Below, in pieces: positions 37,521 to 46,441 of a stretch of 64,000 nt of DNA. The stretch spans positions 496,001 through 560,000 of the forward strand of contig NZ_CABPSJ010000002.1 in NCBI RefSeq assembly GCF_902459745.1, read 5' to 3'. This stretch comes from Pandoraea communis (GTDB taxonomy: Bacteria; Pseudomonadota; Gammaproteobacteria; Burkholderiales; Burkholderiaceae). Position 1 is the stretch's first letter, and every line of letters begins with the position of its first letter. Under the pieces are notes generated by a model. That model was not told the DNA's origin. It did not search any database and worked only from the letters and a program-made list of their open reading frames with translations. The position numbers and the translations under genes were made by a program.

Positions 37521-37785
37521 TTTCCGGCATTTCACGTCCTCCCGTTTTCGAAGCAAAACCTCCCCTAACCCCTTCCTCCACAACGATTTCCCAGTAAGAC
37601 TTGAAAACCAGCGAAGGGGTAACCCTTCCGTGAGTTCGAATCTCACCGCCTCCGCCAGAATTCTTTGTTTGCAGTGGTAGTGGCTACTGACCAATGTCAG
37701 TGAGACGCCCCCTCGGCTCCGGATAAGCGCCCCCCCGGATACCCGAACACCTTGAATTAGAAATTTCCGGCATTTCACGCCCTCC
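37521..37785 (+). repeat. 22-bp direct repeats flanking attachment core copy 2
   Basis: The 22-bp sequence TTTCCGGCATTTCACGNCCTCC occurs at 37521-37542 and again at 37764-37785 with one mismatch, 57 bp before and 105 bp after the tRNA-derived core at 37600-37658. The symmetrical placement resembles integrase arm-type sites. No gene is seen between 37382 and 37818. Confidence 0.6.
37600..37658 (+). repeat. Attachment core copy 2 (3' part of tRNA-Ser)
   Basis: 59 bp identical to 29538-29596, covering the anticodon arm, variable arm, T arm and CCA end of tRNA-Ser but lacking the 5' half, so it is not a functional tRNA gene. It marks the right end of the defence island. The next bases keep the GTAGTGGCTACTGAC segment in the same register as copy 1. 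Confidence 0.92.
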
Positions 37786-37818
37786 GGTAAATCTGAAGCG
37801 GTCATTTGCGTTGCCGCA

Positions 37819-38718
37819 TCATATGACTCCTCCCGCCCCCTTCCGCTCGCTTTCCAGCACCGCATCGGCACAAGCCAGAAAGCCCCCGATCAGACGCCCG
37901 CGCGGCGACGCCCGATGCCACAGCACGCCAAATCGACGCGGCTCCGTCTGCACCGGCAGCGAGAGCTTTGCGACATTCAGATGGGTCGTTAGCGGCGAAA
38001 CGATATCCGGCATAAGCGACACACCGAGTCCGCGATCGACCATCATCGCAATCGCCATCAACGAGTTCAGTTCGAACAGTTCGTGCGGCACGATCTTCGC
38101 CGCGCGCAGGTATTGATCCGCCTGCTTGCCACCGCCAAGCGAGCGGTCGTACCGAATGAACGGCTCGCGCGCCAGCAGGTCGTGAGGCGCGTGCGCGGCG
38201 AGACGTGACGGCGCGAGGACGACGAGCGGTTCTTCGCGCAGCAGATGCCAGTTGTACGCCTTCGGCAACGCGAACGCCGGGTGCAGGCAGACAGCGACGT
38301 CCACGTCGCCACGCTGCAGCGCTTCATAGAGTTCCATCGATGTTCCCGCGCGAATCAGCACGTTTGTGTGCGGGAACGATGCCGCAAAACCCGACAAGAC
38401 ATCAGGCACGAGACTCAGCAGTGCGGTCGTAATCGTTCCGATCCGCAATTCGCCCGCTGCTTCGCCTTCCAGCGCAAAAGCCTTCAGCTCCGAGAATTCG
38501 CGCACCAGGCCGCGCGCGCGTTCGATCACCCGATGGCCTGCTTCGGTCGGCGTCACCGTACGCCCCGAGCGCACCAGCAACTCGACACCGAGTTCGCGCT
38601 CCAGCGCCTGAACCTGCTGCGCGACCGCAGCCGGCGTCACTCCGATCCGGCGCGCGGCTTCCGCCATCGAGCCACTATCGACGATCAGTAAAAGATTGGC
38701 CAGAAAGGTGACGTCCAT
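37819..38718 (-). CDS. LysR-family regulator of the CitE/CoA-transferase cluster
   Basis: A 299-residue LysR-type regulator. The N-terminal helix-turn-helix is FLANLLLIVDSGSMAEAARRIGVTPAAVAQQVQALERELGVELLVR; the C-terminal part is the effector-binding domain. It is divergent from the citE-like gene with a 103-bp shared control region, the classic arrangement for regulating that operon. The inducer is probably a metabolite of the pathway below. Confidence 0.9.
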   Translation of the reverse strand: MDVTFLANLLLIVDSGSMAEAARRIGVTPAAVAQQVQALERELGVELLVRSGRTVTPTEAGHRVIERARGLVREFSELKAFALEGEAAGELRIGTITTALLSLVPDVLSGFAASFPHTNVLIRAGTSMELYEALQRGDVDVAVCLHPAFALPKAYNWHLLREEPLVVLAPSRLAAHAPHDLLAREPFIRYDRSLGGGKQADQYLRAAKIVPHELFELNSLMAIAMMVDRGLGVSLMPDIVSPLTTHLNVAKLSLPVQTEPRRFGVLWHRASPRGRLIGGFLACADAVLESERKGAGGVI

Positions 38719-38752
38719 AACGATAGTTTCCCTACCATTTGAAGATAGATAC

Positions 38753-38765
38753 AGATAGTTTATCT
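38753..38765. promoter_or_regulatory. Candidate LysR-regulator binding site
   Basis: AGATA and TATCT flank GTT in the intergenic region between the divergent LysR and CitE-like genes. A second GATAGTTT copy lies 31 bp upstream (38722-38729). Position and dyad symmetry suggest the regulator binds here. Confidence 0.4.
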
Positions 38766-38821
38766 AATTTCACCCCGGAATTAGACTGGCTTCCGATAAG
38801 TCTGAAACCGAAAGCGAAGAC

Positions 38822-39706
38822 ATGAGAAGCAAACTGTTCGTGCCGGCCTCGCGCCCCGAGTTGTTCGCGAAGGCATTCGCGAGCGCCGCCGATGCGCTGT
38901 CTTTCGACCTTGAAGATTCGGTCGTCGCCGAGCGCAAACCGCAAGCACGCGTAGAACTGCGTGAACTGCTGGGCTCCAATCTCGTCACCGGCAAGCAAAA
39001 GGTGCTGATAATCCGCGTCAACGCACTCGACACGCCGCATTTCAGCGCGGATATCAACGCCGTCGCACAACGCGGTCTCGATCTGATCAATCTGCCAAAA
39101 CCGGAATCCGCCAGCGATGTGCTCGCTGCCGTGGCCGCGCTCGAACGCGCCGAAGCCGCCAATGGCGTAACAACGCCGATCCGGCTGCTGCTCAACATCG
39201 AATCGCCGAAGGCGTTTCACCGTGCGGCCGAACTCGCCGCTGCGCATCCGCGCGTCGCGGGTTTGCAACTCGGGCTTGGCGATCTGTTCGAGCCGCTCGG
39301 CATTGCGCGTCGTGAACCGTCAGCCATTCAGCAGGCCATGTTCGGCCTGCGCATCGCGGCTGGCGAGGCCGGCGTGTTCGCGTACGACTCGGCCTTCGCC
39401 AATATCAAGGACGAAGCAGGTTTTCGTGCAGAGGCGCAACTCGCGCGGTCGATGGGTTTTCTCGGCAAGAGCTGCATTCATCCGAGCCAGATCGCGCTCG
39501 CGAACGAAGTCTTCCGCCCTTCCGACGACGACATCGCGCATGCGCTGCGCGTTGTCGAAGCGGCCCAAGAAGCCGATGCGAATGGCGTCGGCGCCTATGT
39601 GGTGGACGGCAAGATGATCGATGCGCCGTTCGTTGAACGGGCGCGCGTGCTGGTTCGCGATGCCGCGCGCCTCGGGCTGCTGAACAGGCCACCAGGCAGC
39701 CGCTGA
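38822..39706 (+). CDS. HpcH/CitE-type CoA-ester lyase
   Basis: A 294-residue TIM-barrel lyase. The start MRSKLFVPASRPELFAKAFA, the metal-binding SFDLEDSVVAERKPQAR, LLNIESPKAFHRAAELA and GFLGKSCIHPSQI are typical of citrate lyase beta-like enzymes that split malyl-, citramalyl- or 3-hydroxy-3-methylglutaryl-type CoA esters. No citrate lyase alpha or gamma subunit is nearby, so the substrate is a free CoA ester. The CoA-transferase gene follows directly and would supply it. Confidence 0.9.
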   Translation: MRSKLFVPASRPELFAKAFASAADALSFDLEDSVVAERKPQARVELRELLGSNLVTGKQKVLIIRVNALDTPHFSADINAVAQRGLDLINLPKPESASDVLAAVAALERAEAANGVTTPIRLLLNIESPKAFHRAAELAAAHPRVAGLQLGLGDLFEPLGIARREPSAIQQAMFGLRIAAGEAGVFAYDSAFANIKDEAGFRAEAQLARSMGFLGKSCIHPSQIALANEVFRPSDDDIAHALRVVEAAQEADANGVGAYVVDGKMIDAPFVERARVLVRDAARLGLLNRPPGSR

Positions 39707-39756
39707 ACGCCTTGCGCTGCCGAGCCTCCCCCAACCCCATACCGATGGAGCCAATC

Positions 39757-40962
39757 ATGGAACGTTCGTCCCACGCAGCCGAAACCGCCGCAACAGGTCC
39801 GCTGGCGGGGATTCGCGTGCTGGACCTGAGCGCCTACATCGCCGGTCCGTACGGCTGTACGCTGCTCGCCGATCAGGGTGCCGAAGTCATCAAGATCGAG
39901 CCGCCCTCCGGCGACAACCTGCGTAAGTACCCGTCCACGCTCGAAGCCGAGAGCCGCGCCTTTCTCGGCGTGAATCGCGGCAAGCGCGGTCTCGTGCTGG
40001 ACCTGAAACAGCCCGAAGCGCTCGACGTGCTGATGCAACTCGTCAAGACCGCCGATGTGCTCGTCCATAACTTTCGCCCCAGCGTGCCTGCGCGCCTCGG
40101 CATGACTTACGAGCAGCTTCGCGAGGTCAATTCGCGCCTGATCTATTGCGCGGTCACCGGTTACGGCGAAACCGGTCCGAACAAGGACAAGGCCGGCTAC
40201 GACCAGGTGCTGCAAACCATGAGCGGCATGTGCATGCTGCAAGGCAAGCGTGGCGGGCCGCCGGAGATCCTGTACGGCTCAGTGGTCGATTACTACGCTG
40301 CGGCTATGGTCGCCGCAGGCGTGTCGTCGGCGCTTTTCGAGCGCGAGCGCAAAGGCACGGGACAGTACGTCGGCGTGTCGCTATTGCGCAGCGCGCTGAC
40401 AATGCAATCCGCGCGGATGATCTGGGCCGAAGGCGAACCGAAGGACATCGGCCGCGATATGCGCTCAGGTGGCATTACCGGCATTCACCCAACCCGCGAA
40501 GGCTATCTCTACATCTCCGCGAACACGCCGCATTTCTGGCAAGCACTCTGCGAGAAAACCGGTCTCGACGCGCTCGCGAGCAACGAACGCTACGACTCCG
40601 TGCGCAAGCGTGCGCTGCACTGCGACGAAATCGTGCCGCAACTGCATGCGGCACTCGCCGCGCGCAGCGCGCTCGAATGGGAGGCGTTGTTCGGCGATGC
40701 TGTACCTTCTGCCGCTGCGCGCAGCATCGAAGACATGTTCGATGATCCGCAGGTGCTGGCCGAAGACATGGTCGCGACCTATGAGTATCCGGGTGTCGGA
40801 CGTTACCGGGGTTTCCGCCAGCCGATCCGCTTTGGCGACACGACCGCCCCCACGCCGCTCGCCGCGCCCGCATTCGGCCAGCATTCGGATGCCGTACTGC
40901 GCGAGTCCGGTTGGAGCGACGATAGGATCGCCGCGCTGCGTGCAAGGCGCGCGGTGCTGTAA
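39757..40962 (+). CDS. CaiB/BaiF-type (class III) CoA-transferase
   Basis: A 401-residue class III CoA-transferase. The start at 39757 (MERSSHAAETAA) is preceded by GGAG. GIRVLDLSAYIAGPYGCTLLADQGAEVIKIEPPSGDNLRKYP, LVLDLKQPEAL, VLVHNFRPSVPARLGM and YCAVTGYGETGP are diagnostic; the catalytic aspartate falls in the SGMCMLQGK/GSVVDYYAA region. It moves CoA between carboxylic acids. Together with the upstream lyase it would activate and cleave a hydroxy acid. Confidence 0.92.
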   Translation: MERSSHAAETAATGPLAGIRVLDLSAYIAGPYGCTLLADQGAEVIKIEPPSGDNLRKYPSTLEAESRAFLGVNRGKRGLVLDLKQPEALDVLMQLVKTADVLVHNFRPSVPARLGMTYEQLREVNSRLIYCAVTGYGETGPNKDKAGYDQVLQTMSGMCMLQGKRGGPPEILYGSVVDYYAAAMVAAGVSSALFERERKGTGQYVGVSLLRSALTMQSARMIWAEGEPKDIGRDMRSGGITGIHPTREGYLYISANTPHFWQALCEKTGLDALASNERYDSVRKRALHCDEIVPQLHAALAARSALEWEALFGDAVPSAAARSIEDMFDDPQVLAEDMVATYEYPGVGRYRGFRQPIRFGDTTAPTPLAAPAFGQHSDAVLRESGWSDDRIAALRARRAVL

Positions 40963-41013
40963 GCGGACTTTCGGTGACGCATGGGTATCGCGCGACATAG
41001 AACGGAGACGACG

Positions 41014-41907
41014 ATGGACACGCCACAGCGCAACGATAACGCGCAACTGCCGCATAACAGAGCGCCGGCAGGTGCGTGCGATTCGCACATGCACATCTAC
41101 GACCGCCGCTTCCTCGCGGATGGCGCGAATCAGGCGAACTTCCCCGAGCACGCGACCGTCACCGACTATCTCGACGTGCAACGCAGAACCGGCACCCAAC
41201 GCACAGTCGTCGTGACGCCGCGTAATTACGGCACGGACAACCGCGTCACGCTCGACGCGATCCAGCGCCTAGGCCAAGACCGGACACGCGGTGTCGCGGT
41301 GCTGACGCCAGCGGTCACCGATAAGGAACTCGCCGCGCTCCACGACGGCGGCGTTCGCGGCATCCGCTTCACGCTGTACACACCCGCCCACGCCGCCGTC
41401 ACCTTCGAGATGGTCGAGCCGCTCGCGCGACGTGTCGCGGAACTCGGCTGGCACGTGCAACTGCACTGGACCGCCGCACAGATCGTCGAGCATCGGGCGA
41501 TGCTGGCGCGCCTGCCTTCGAGCATTGTGTTCGATCATCTGGCGCGTCTGCCGATGCCCGACGGTGCGTCGCATCCGGCGTTCGGCATCGTGCGCGATCT
41601 GGCCGATTCCGGTCGTGTCTGGGTCAAGCTTTCCGGGCCGTATCTCGACTCCGTGGCGGGCATCGCCAACGACTACGCAGACATCACCCCGACCGTGCGC
41701 GCGTGGATCGACACGCTTCCCGAGCGCCTCGTGTGGGGCAGCGACTGGCCGCACACGACCGAATCGCACAAGCCCGACGACGCGCGGCTGTTCGATCTGC
41801 TCGGCACATGGACCGGCGACGATGCCATTCGCGACCGTATTCTGGTCGACAACGCCGCGACGCTATACGATTTCCCCCCTCGAACGGATTCGGCCACCAC
41901 AGCCTGA
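41014..41907 (+). CDS. TIM-barrel metal-dependent hydrolase (amidohydrolase 2 family)
   Basis: A 297-residue hydrolase of the amidohydrolase-2 group, similar in layout to 2-pyrone-4,6-dicarboxylate and 4-sulfomuconolactone hydrolases. The metal-binding ACDSHMHIYDRRF is near the N-terminus. VQLHWTAAQIVEHRAML, IVFDHLARLP and RLVWGSDWPHT supply the later histidines and aspartate. GGAGA precedes the ATG at 41014. In this operon it may open a lactone to give the hydroxy acid used by the CoA-transferase; this is inference. Confidence 0.85.
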   Translation: MDTPQRNDNAQLPHNRAPAGACDSHMHIYDRRFLADGANQANFPEHATVTDYLDVQRRTGTQRTVVVTPRNYGTDNRVTLDAIQRLGQDRTRGVAVLTPAVTDKELAALHDGGVRGIRFTLYTPAHAAVTFEMVEPLARRVAELGWHVQLHWTAAQIVEHRAMLARLPSSIVFDHLARLPMPDGASHPAFGIVRDLADSGRVWVKLSGPYLDSVAGIANDYADITPTVRAWIDTLPERLVWGSDWPHTTESHKPDDARLFDLLGTWTGDDAIRDRILVDNAATLYDFPPRTDSATTA

Positions 41908-41962
41908 ATCCCCCCGAACGCGCATAGAACGCGTCACCTACAAGATTCCTCGGAGACACAAG

Positions 41963-43330
41963 ATGAAACCCGTAGCCGCTGCCCCGCTAACCGTACGCAA
42001 GACCCGCTTCACCGAAGCGACCATCCGGCTTTTCGAACGGACCATCCCGGACCCGTTCGTGCTCGCCATCCTGATCACCGTCGTGGTCGCCCTGCTATCG
42101 GTCGCGTTCGCGCCGCATGCGTCGGCCTCGCACCTGATCGGCGGGTGGTACAAGGGCTTCTTCAATATTCTGACCTTCGCTTTTCAGATCACGCTAGTCC
42201 TCGTGACCGGTCATGCATTCGCGCATGCGCCGCTTGTGCAGCGTATGTTCAAGGCGCTGGTATCGGTCGCGCGCACGCCTGTGCAGGCGGCGACGCTCAC
42301 GTTCGTACTCGTCGCGATTGCGTCGTTCTGCAACTGGGGCCTGGGGCTCGTGGTCAGCGCGTTGCTCGCGCGCGAAGTGGCAAAACGGATGCGAGTGGAT
42401 TTCGCGTGGATCGTCGCAGCGGGTTTTTCCGGCTGGGTCGTGTGGGCAAGCGGCATTTCGAGTTCCATCGTACTCGCGCAATCCACGCCCGGTGGCGCGA
42501 TGAACGTCGTGCAGAAGCTGACCGGACAGGTGCTGCCGTTCAGCAGCACGGTGTTCACTAGCTTCAACCTCGTGCCGACGATCGTCATGCTGATCGTGAT
42601 GCCGTTCGTGTTCGCGTGGCTCAAACCGTCTGACGAAGACGCAGTCGTGCTCGACACGGAGGCGCATCCCGACGCTCCGCCACGCAAACGCCCGGCCGGC
42701 AAGCTGAGTTTCGCGCGCTGGATCGAACATTCGTGGCTTGGCAGCGCCTTCATTGGTGCTGCGGGCATTGCGTTTCTGATTCTCGCGCGCGTCGAACATC
42801 TGGCATTTTCAGGCGTGAACGCGGTGATATTCGTGATGTTCATCGCCGGCGTGGTCCTACATGGCTATCCGCTCGCCTATGCGGACGCCGTCAAGAATGC
42901 GGCAAAGCAGACCGGTTCGATGATGCTTCAGTACCCGTTGTACGGCGGAATCATGGGGATGATGGACGCGACCGGATTGCCGGACGTGATCTCGCATTTC
43001 TTCATCGCTATCTCGAATGCGCACACGTTGCCGTTCTGGAGCTATGTGTGCTCGCTGATCGTCACGTTCTTCATTCCGAGCGGTGGCGGTCACTGGGCCG
43101 TCCAGGGACCATTCGTTGTACCGGCCGCAATCGCGCTGCACGCGTCGGTGCCAGCGACCACGATGGCAGTCGCGATGGGCGAGCAGGTGTCGAACATGCT
43201 GCAGCCGTTCTGGGCCGCCCCAGTCGTCGCGATGGCGGGTATTGGCGTACAGCGCGTACTCGGCTTCACCGTAATGACCTTCGTGGTAGGCGCACTCGTG
43301 TACGGCGCCGCGCTGCTGCTACTCGTATAA
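41963..43330 (+). CDS. AtoE-type short-chain fatty acid transporter
   Basis: A 455-residue membrane protein of the AtoE/short-chain fatty acid transporter family with about ten to twelve helices. The start MKPVAAAPLTVRKTRFTEATIRLFERTIPDPFVLAILIT fits the family, as do NWGLGLVVSALLAREVAK, QYPLYGGIMGMM and FFIPSGGGHWAVQGPF. A GGAGA precedes the ATG. It is a secondary carrier for short carboxylates. Confidence 0.9.
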   Translation: MKPVAAAPLTVRKTRFTEATIRLFERTIPDPFVLAILITVVVALLSVAFAPHASASHLIGGWYKGFFNILTFAFQITLVLVTGHAFAHAPLVQRMFKALVSVARTPVQAATLTFVLVAIASFCNWGLGLVVSALLAREVAKRMRVDFAWIVAAGFSGWVVWASGISSSIVLAQSTPGGAMNVVQKLTGQVLPFSSTVFTSFNLVPTIVMLIVMPFVFAWLKPSDEDAVVLDTEAHPDAPPRKRPAGKLSFARWIEHSWLGSAFIGAAGIAFLILARVEHLAFSGVNAVIFVMFIAGVVLHGYPLAYADAVKNAAKQTGSMMLQYPLYGGIMGMMDATGLPDVISHFFIAISNAHTLPFWSYVCSLIVTFFIPSGGGHWAVQGPFVVPAAIALHASVPATTMAVAMGEQVSNMLQPFWAAPVVAMAGIGVQRVLGFTVMTFVVGALVYGAALLLLV

Positions 43331-43378
43331 CGATCGATAGCGCCCTCACCGGCTACAACTATGAGCGGAGACAATTCG

Positions 43379-44758
43379 ATGAAAGCAGTGATAACGCAGC
43401 AAGGCACTCCCGGACCGAATTCAACGGCAGCAACGGCAACGGATTCGTCGCCCGGCCCCGCAGCATTGAAGGATCGCTGGTGGGCGATCTTCGATACACG
43501 TATCGGATCGTTGCCGGCGCCGGTCTACTTCGTGCTGCTCGCAGTGCTTGCGGCGATGACCCTGCGCGGTAAGCTGCCGTCAGATCTACCGACCGGTATT
43601 GCACTCGTTGCAGTCGGTGGCTTCACATGCGCCGAGCTCGCAAAGCGCATTCCCTGGATTCGCCACATCGGCGCCACGTCTATCTTCGCGGCGTTCATTC
43701 CGTCGATGCTCGTCTACTATAAGGTGATGCCGGCGCCGGTCGTCAAGGCCGTCACCGACTTCACCAAGTCGTCGAATTTCCTCTATCTGTTCATCGCCGC
43801 AATCATTGTCGGCAGCGTACTCAGCATGGACCGCGAGACGCTGATCAGGGGCTTCGCGCGCATCTTCATTCCGGTCGCCATAGGCTCCATTGCGGCGGCA
43901 TGCGTCGGTACCGGGGTCGGCGTCGCACTTGGCATGGACCTCCGGCACGCATTGTTCATGGTCGTGGTTCCAATCATGGCCGGCGGTGTGGGTGAAGGCG
44001 CACTGCCGTTGTCGGCGGGCTATGCGCAGATCATGGGTGTCGAACAGGGACCGCTGTTCGCGCAAGCGCTGTCCGCCGTGATGCTCGGCAATATCGCCGC
44101 CATTTGTTGCGCAGGCCTGTTGAGCTATCTCGGAACACGCAAGCCGCATTGGACGGGCAACGGCCGTCTGACCGTCGCGAACCGTGCCGACGACGCAGCA
44201 ATACGCAACGCGCCACAATCGTTCGAGGTCGACGTGAGTTCTGTTGCCGCTGCGGGTGCCACGGCGATTGCGCTGTATCTGCTCGGCGTGCTCAGTCATC
44301 AACTGTTCGACTGGCCCGCGCCGGTTGTGATGCTGATTCTGGTGGTCGCTGCGCAACTGTTCCAGGTCGTGTCACCGCGCGTTCGCGGCGGCGCGCGTTT
44401 CATGTATGGTTTCTTCTCGACCGCGGTGACGTATCCACTCATGTTCGCAATCAGCGTCGCAATGACACCATGGGGTGAAATCGTCACGGCATTTCACTGG
44501 GTCAATATCGTCACTGCGGTTTCAACGGTGCTGACGCTCGTGGTGACGGGTTTCGTCGTCGGCAGACTGGTCGGCATGTATCCGATCGAGGCCGCGATCG
44601 TCAATGCAACGCATAGCGGCCTGGGTGGCACAGGCGATGTCGCGATTCTGACCGCCGCCAATCGAATGGAATTGATGCCGTTTGCGCAGATTGCGACACG
44701 TATCGGCGGCGCCGTCACAGTAATGATGGCGCTTGCCGCTTTTGCATGGATTCACTGA
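43379..44758 (+). CDS. 2-hydroxycarboxylate transporter (CitS/MaeN family)
   Basis: A 459-residue secondary transporter of the 2HCT family (citrate, malate, citramalate type). Both re-entrant GGxG loops can be read: IMAGGVGEGALPLSAGYA and NATHSGLGGTGDVAILTAANR. About eleven membrane helices are present. The ATG at 43379 is preceded by GGAG at suitable spacing; an ATG six codons earlier lacks one. Its substrate class, 2-hydroxy dicarboxylates, supports a hydroxy-acid pathway for the operon. Confidence 0.9.
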   Translation: MKAVITQQGTPGPNSTAATATDSSPGPAALKDRWWAIFDTRIGSLPAPVYFVLLAVLAAMTLRGKLPSDLPTGIALVAVGGFTCAELAKRIPWIRHIGATSIFAAFIPSMLVYYKVMPAPVVKAVTDFTKSSNFLYLFIAAIIVGSVLSMDRETLIRGFARIFIPVAIGSIAAACVGTGVGVALGMDLRHALFMVVVPIMAGGVGEGALPLSAGYAQIMGVEQGPLFAQALSAVMLGNIAAICCAGLLSYLGTRKPHWTGNGRLTVANRADDAAIRNAPQSFEVDVSSVAAAGATAIALYLLGVLSHQLFDWPAPVVMLILVVAAQLFQVVSPRVRGGARFMYGFFSTAVTYPLMFAISVAMTPWGEIVTAFHWVNIVTAVSTVLTLVVTGFVVGRLVGMYPIEAAIVNATHSGLGGTGDVAILTAANRMELMPFAQIATRIGGAVTVMMALAAFAWIH

Positions 44759-44822
44759 TTTCGTTCGCGCCGGCGGCCTCGTCGGACAGTCTGTTGGCGC
44801 ACCATTTGCACCACGCTCACCC

Positions 44823-45440
44823 TCACGCGAAAGAAGAACGACAGGATGGCGTATCGGTGCCGATTGCATCGGCAAAACGCCTGAACTGGACGCCCTCTCC
44901 GCCCAATTCAACACGATGAACTTGTCTCAGCCATTCTTTTCGGACAATAGGCAGTGTTGCTTGAACCAGGTCATCTTCGACGGACGTAAGATCAACGCCA
45001 AAAACTCGATGCGCTTTCTCGTCATCTTCCAACCGTGTCATTTCCAAAATGCAGTTACTCTCATCCGCCAGTGATGGAAAGTAAACCCAATCACACCATT
45101 GGTGGTAATCGGAGAGTAAATACTGGTCATCGGGGCACGCTAGCGAAAGCAATACGATGTTATTTTCAGCAAGCTGCGAGAGACTGAGAAGCTGCGTCGC
45201 AACCTCGCTATCAGGCGCTTTCCCAGCCGCGCAACACGAGTGCCATGCCCAGATTGGAGGCGCATCCCCACAATCCAATCCGTAATTTCCCATTACTCGA
45301 CACATGTACCGATACGCTTCCTCGCAAGCCGGATCGATATTCTTCCAATCCCCGTACACCACGCCATCTCGCAGCAAGGCGTTTAATTGCGCAATATGTT
45401 GAAACGTCCATAACTGCGTGTGACTGTCCACTGTCGGCAT
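44823..45440 (-). CDS. DUF3841 domain protein
   Basis: A 205-residue protein from MPTVDSHTQLWTFQHIAQLNALLRDG. The segments GVVYGDWKNIDPACEEAYRYMCRVM, PPIWAWHS and CDWVYFPSLADES match the DUF3841 pattern. Function unknown. An upstream in-frame stretch of about 50 residues is rejected as non-coding. It ends 64 bp from the 2HCT transporter in convergent orientation and interrupts the metabolic and phosphate-ester gene groups. Nothing is seen in 45441-45700. Confidence 0.7.
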   Translation of the reverse strand: MPTVDSHTQLWTFQHIAQLNALLRDGVVYGDWKNIDPACEEAYRYMCRVMGNYGLDCGDAPPIWAWHSCCAAGKAPDSEVATQLLSLSQLAENNIVLLSLACPDDQYLLSDYHQWCDWVYFPSLADESNCILEMTRLEDDEKAHRVFGVDLTSVEDDLVQATLPIVRKEWLRQVHRVELGGEGVQFRRFADAIGTDTPSCRSSFA

Positions 45441-45700
45441 AGGTATTTTTCCCATAGAGAAGCAACTTTGACTTGGACGCGCACAGTATCGCGCAGAAGG
45501 TGGGGCAGCCCCTTTCATCGGGCCGCTCGGTACTTCGCCAGGGAGCCCAAGGGAAGTACCGTTTCGGCAACGATCGTCAACACGAGTTCCGCATCGCAAT
45601 AGCCGCCAGCGCGGCCATCGCTGCGATCGCTCACACCGTCACGGTTTGTTCACGCAAATGCCATATAGTCATGTGTTCCCCTTCGATCTGAACGCGAGCT

Positions 45701-46441
45701 ATGGGCACAATCGCCACGAACGCCGACAAACCCTACACCGCCCGCTCGGCCTCGTCCGTCCATCGCATTCTCGTCGTTGAGGACGAAGCCAAGGTCGCCC
45801 ACGAACTTGTTTCCGCGCTTGGAGAGCACGGATTCACGGTCGAACTTGCACGTGCCGGCGGAGAGGGATTGCAACGCCTGCTGCACGGCCAGTACGACTG
45901 CGTCGTTCTCGATCGTCTACTGCCCGAAATCGACGGCATGTCGATCCTCGCCACGGCCCGCAACGTCGGTATCAAGACACCTGTCCTGGTGCTCTCCGCA
46001 CTGGGCGCCGCCGATGAACGTGTGCGCGGCCTGCGTAACGGCGCCGACGACTACCTCACGAAACCCTTCAGCTTCGACGAACTGACGGCGCGTATCGATG
46101 TGCTGCTCCGTCGGCATAGCGATACGGACACCGGCGCCAGCCTGCGTGTGGGTGACCTGCACCTCGATCGAGACAACGGCACCGTGACGCGCGCAGGCGT
46201 GCCCGTCTCACTGAAGCCTCGCGAGATGCGCCTGCTCGAGTATCTGATGCGCAACGCCAATCAGGTCGTCACGCGTGCGCTGTTGTTCGAATCTGTATGG
46301 AAATACCAGCACGACGTGCAGACCAACGTCATCGACGTCCATATCGCGCGCTTGCGCAAGAAGATTTCACTCGATGGCGCATGCTCGGCCATGATCGACA
46401 CCGTTCGCGGCACCGGCTACGTCCTCCATGCCGACGACTGA
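45701..46441 (+). CDS. OmpR-family response regulator
   Basis: A 246-residue regulator with an N-terminal receiver domain (acidic pair at Glu27/Asp28, phospho-acceptor Asp71 in DCVVLDRLLPEIDGM, KPF lysine) and a C-terminal winged helix (LKPREMRLLEYLMRNANQVVTRALLFESVW...TVRGTGYVL). It overlaps the histidine kinase gene by 14 bp. Given the neighbours it probably controls the phosphatase/TonB genes that follow. Confidence 0.95.
   Translation: MGTIATNADKPYTARSASSVHRILVVEDEAKVAHELVSALGEHGFTVELARAGGEGLQRLLHGQYDCVVLDRLLPEIDGMSILATARNVGIKTPVLVLSALGAADERVRGLRNGADDYLTKPFSFDELTARIDVLLRRHSDTDTGASLRVGDLHLDRDNGTVTRAGVPVSLKPREMRLLEYLMRNANQVVTRALLFESVWKYQHDVQTNVIDVHIARLRKKISLDGACSAMIDTVRGTGYVLHADD

Larger units (their letters stand above)
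29597..37658. mobile_element. tRNA-Ser integrated defence island (about 8 kb)
   Basis: The segment between two 59-bp tRNA-Ser direct repeats carries a tyrosine integrase and has a visibly lower GC content than the flanks. Cargo: an AIPR protein, AbiE toxin-antitoxin, an AbiU2-like HEPN protein, a second HEPN-like protein, an AbiE relic and BrnTA. There are no replication, conjugation or structural phage genes. The integrase is frameshifted, so the element is probably fixed unless mobilised in trans. Confidence 0.88.

Noticed and set aside
37598-37658. A possible second tRNA-Ser gene
   Set aside because: The 5' acceptor strand and D arm are missing; only the 3' half is present, so it is an attachment-site copy.
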